A stretch of DNA of 6,763 nt from an uncultured beta proteobacterium (GTDB lineage Bacteria; Pseudomonadota; Gammaproteobacteria; Burkholderiales; Burkholderiaceae_C). Position 1 is the first letter of the stretch, and every line of letters begins with the position of its first letter. Of the stretch, positions 5,092 to 6,763 are shown piece after piece. The stretch spans positions 1 through 6,763 of the forward strand of contig CAILKA010000408.1 of the NCBI GenBank assembly GCA_903834645.1. The letters run 5' to 3'. A program made the translations under genes and the position numbers. The notes under the pieces were generated by a model. It saw nothing but the letters and a program-made list of their open reading frames with translations, did not search any database and was not told the origin of the DNA.

Positions 5092-6102
5092 ATGAACGCT
5101 GCAGGCAAGCACGGGCGCCGCGCCTGGTTGCGCGCGATGGGCGCGTGGGGTGCAACGGGGGCGCTGGGCGCAGTGGGCGTGGCCGCTTCCCCCGCACTCG
5201 CGTCGAACTGGCCCGTGGCCCCGGTCACCTTCCTGCAGCCCTACGGGCCGGGCACGGCGCTGGACGCCGTGACGCGCCTGGCTGCCAAGCAGATCGGCGA
5301 CCAATGGGGCGTCTCCATCGTGGTCGAGAACCGGGCCGGCGCCAACGGTGTCGTGGGCACCGAGGCGGTGGCCCGCAGCAAGCCTGACGGCAGCGTCTTC
5401 CTCTTCACGGGCCCGGGCCACTTCACCAACGAGTTCCTGATCGACAAGCTGCCCTACGACGCCGCCCGCGACTTCAAGCCCGTGGCACGCATCGCCTCGG
5501 TGATGCTGGTGCTGGTCGTGCCCACGTCCTCGCCCTTCAAGACGGCGCAGGAGCTCATCGCCTTTGCCAAGGCCAACCCGGGCAAGCTCAGCTATTCCTC
5601 GGGTGGCGCCGGCAGCTCGCAGCACCTCTCGGCCGCCTTGCTGGAGAGCCGGGCGGGCATCAAGGCGCTGCACGTGCCCTACAAGGTGCAGACGCAGGCC
5701 CTCACCGACATCGTGGGCGGACAGGTCGACTTCGGGTTCGCCGCGCTGGCCACCGCGCGCGGGCAGTTCCAGGCCGGCAAGCTGCGGCTGCTGGCCGTCA
5801 CGGGCCCGCGCCGCTCGCAGTCGCTGCCGGACGTGCCGTCGCTGGCCGAGGCCGCGGTGCCCGGCTACTCCTTCTTCTCGCTCAACGCCGCCTTCGCACA
5901 CACGGCCATGCCCGACGAACTCGTGCGCCGCATGTCCGATGCGCTGGCCGGCGTCTCGCGCAGCCGCGAGTACGCCGAGCTCACGCGCAACCTCGGCATC
6001 GAAGGCGACTTCGCCGACGTGCAGGCCTTCAGCGCCGCCGTGCCCGCCGAACGCCAGTTCTGGGCCGATCTGATCCGCACCAGCGGAGCCAAGGGCGGAT
6101 GA
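5092..6102 (+). CDS. Bug/TctC-family periplasmic substrate-binding protein, probable Tat signal
   Basis: Bug proteins (Bordetella uptake gene; TctC of tripartite tricarboxylate transporters) are periplasmic two-lobed proteins that bind carboxylates, amino acids or similar small polar ligands. This one has 336 residues, slightly longer than the usual 320-330. HGRRAWLRAMG (7-17) precedes a Gly/Ala-rich hydrophobic stretch and a cleavage site after ALA (about 37): a twin-arginine type signal. The mature part has the family landmarks PVTFLQPYGPGTALD, VVENRAGANGVVGTEAVARSKPDG, LPYDAARDFKPVARIA, NPGKLSYSSGGAGSSQHLSAALL, LHVPYKVQTQALTDIVGGQVDFGF, GKLRLLAVTGPRRSQSLPDVPSLAEA and GY. The first ligand loop usually reads PGGxxD; here it is YGPGTALD. 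No TctA/TctB membrane subunits are visible, as is common for orphan Bug genes. It shares an operon with the CoA ligase (ATGA overlap) and diverges from lysR. An alternative start is ATG 5086. Confidence 0.93.
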   Translation: MNAAGKHGRRAWLRAMGAWGATGALGAVGVAASPALASNWPVAPVTFLQPYGPGTALDAVTRLAAKQIGDQWGVSIVVENRAGANGVVGTEAVARSKPDGSVFLFTGPGHFTNEFLIDKLPYDAARDFKPVARIASVMLVLVVPTSSPFKTAQELIAFAKANPGKLSYSSGGAGSSQHLSAALLESRAGIKALHVPYKVQTQALTDIVGGQVDFGFAALATARGQFQAGKLRLLAVTGPRRSQSLPDVPSLAEAAVPGYSFFSLNAAFAHTAMPDELVRRMSDALAGVSRSREYAELTRNLGIEGDFADVQAFSAAVPAERQFWADLIRTSGAKGG

Positions 6103-6763
6103 TCGCCCGCCGCCTGGCGGACTACGACCCGCGCCACGCCACGCTCGATGCGCTGATCGTCGAGCGCACCGCGCGCGGCCCCGGGCGGCCCTTCGTCACC
6201 TACCTGCCCGAAGGCCGCACGCTCAGCTACGGCCAGTTCGATGCGCTCACGCGCCGGCTCAGCGCCGGGCTGGACGCCTGCGGCCTGGCGCCGCAGGCCC
6301 ACGTGGCCGTGATCTTCGAGAACTGCCTGGAGCAGCTCGTGGCCACCTTCGGCATCAACCGGGGGGGCCGGGTCACCGTGCCCATCAACGCCTCGGCGCG
6401 CGGCGAGCTGCTGCAGTACTTCCTGTCCTTTGCAGACTGCAGCGCCGTCATCGTCGAGGCGCGGCTGTACCCGCGGGTGGCCGAGCTGCGGGAGCAGCTG
6501 CCCCAGCTGCGCCACGTCTTCGTGGCCGACATCGCAAGCCGCCCCGAGCCGCTGCCGGCGTGGAGCTCCGACGTGCGGCCCTTCCAGGACCTGCTCGACG
6601 ATCCCTCCACCGATGCGCCGCCGCCCCGCACGCCCGGCTACCGAGACCTGGCCATGCTGATGTACACCTCGGGCACGACGGGCCCCTCCAAGGCCATCAT
6701 GTTCCCGCATGCGCACATCACCTACTGGGGTCTGGAGGTGGCGCACCACCACGAGTACACGAG
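6099..6763 (+). CDS. AMP-forming acyl-CoA synthetase/ligase (ANL superfamily), N-terminal part
   Basis: The enzyme activates a carboxylic acid with ATP to an acyl-adenylate and then to the CoA thioester, in the cytoplasm. The first 221 codons are present; the gene runs off the right edge. The ATG shares ATGA with the stop of the Bug gene, so translation is probably coupled; the AGGGCGG before it may assist. Landmarks: RPFVTYLPEGRTLSYGQFDA (30-49), VAVIFENCLEQLVATFGINR (69-88), VPINASARGELLQYFL (94-109), and the phosphate-binding loop MYTSGTTGPSKAIMFPHAH (188-206), which is intact. NASARGELLQYFL resembles the crotonobetaine/carnitine-CoA ligase (CaiC)-like group as I recall it. The substrate pocket lies beyond the window, so the acid cannot be named. 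There is a G7 run at 6361-6367, but the frame stays family-like on both sides, so no frameshift is suspected. Confidence 0.93.
   Translation, partial: MIARRLADYDPRHATLDALIVERTARGPGRPFVTYLPEGRTLSYGQFDALTRRLSAGLDACGLAPQAHVAVIFENCLEQLVATFGINRGGRVTVPINASARGELLQYFLSFADCSAVIVEARLYPRVAELREQLPQLRHVFVADIASRPEPLPAWSSDVRPFQDLLDDPSTDAPPPRTPGYRDLAMLMYTSGTTGPSKAIMFPHAHITYWGLEVAHHHEYT

Noticed and set aside
4979..5197. 73-residue N-terminal extension of the LysR protein
   Set aside because: It would run through the divergent promoter region, has no LysR-like sequence, and the conserved start MNIKHLGYF coincides with ATG 4978-4976.
5050..5901. 283-codon minus-strand frame opposite the Bug protein
   Set aside because: Antisense shadow; the plus strand encodes a complete Bug protein with signal peptide, RBS and family motifs.
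6361..6367. G7 run as a frameshift or sequencing error in the CoA ligase
   Set aside because: Family-like sequence continues in the same frame and with the normal spacing on both sides (GINR before, VTVPIN after).

Overview
The window is very GC-rich, with strong G/C preference at third codon positions. It has the gene style of a Burkholderiales beta-proteobacterium (Comamonadaceae-like): a Bug/TctC-type periplasmic binding protein, a LysR regulator, a family III CoA-transferase and an acyl-CoA ligase close together, with TAG-type -10 elements. The taxon is inferred from style, not proven. No RNA gene, CRISPR array, insertion sequence or phage gene is visible. The genes cover almost everything; only short gaps are left.

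Layout: (1) 1-183, plus strand, the last 60 codons of an M20-family metallo-hydrolase. (2) 184-285, a convergent gap with a hexamer repeat and a strong GC hairpin. (3) 286-2565, minus strand, a complete TonB-dependent outer-membrane receptor. (4) 2566-2745, a divergent control region with four 11-bp units, each carrying the palindrome CCG-N4-CGG, directly upstream of a probable leaderless promoter. (5) 2746-3999, plus strand, a CaiB/BaiF family III CoA-transferase most like the succinyl-CoA:dicarboxylate (SUGCT-like) group. (6) 3992-4978, minus strand, a LysR regulator whose stop overlaps the CoA-transferase stop tail-to-tail by 8 bp. (7) 4979-5091, a divergent LysR-type control region. (8) 5092-6102, plus strand, a Bug/TctC periplasmic binding protein with a probable Tat signal. 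(9) 6099 to the window end, plus strand, the N-terminal half of an AMP-forming acyl-CoA ligase, overlapping the previous stop as ATGA.

How they may work together: the binding protein and CoA ligase form a translationally coupled pair, probably controlled by the divergent LysR protein. This suggests capture of an organic acid followed by its activation to a CoA thioester. The CoA-transferase could feed the same acid pool. The TonB receptor and M20 hydrolase, which would cross the outer membrane and cleave an amide or ester, could supply it, but their link to the acid pathway rests on neighbourhood only. No substrate can be read from the sequence. The most distinctive unexplained element is the 4 x 11-bp palindrome array at 2666-2709.
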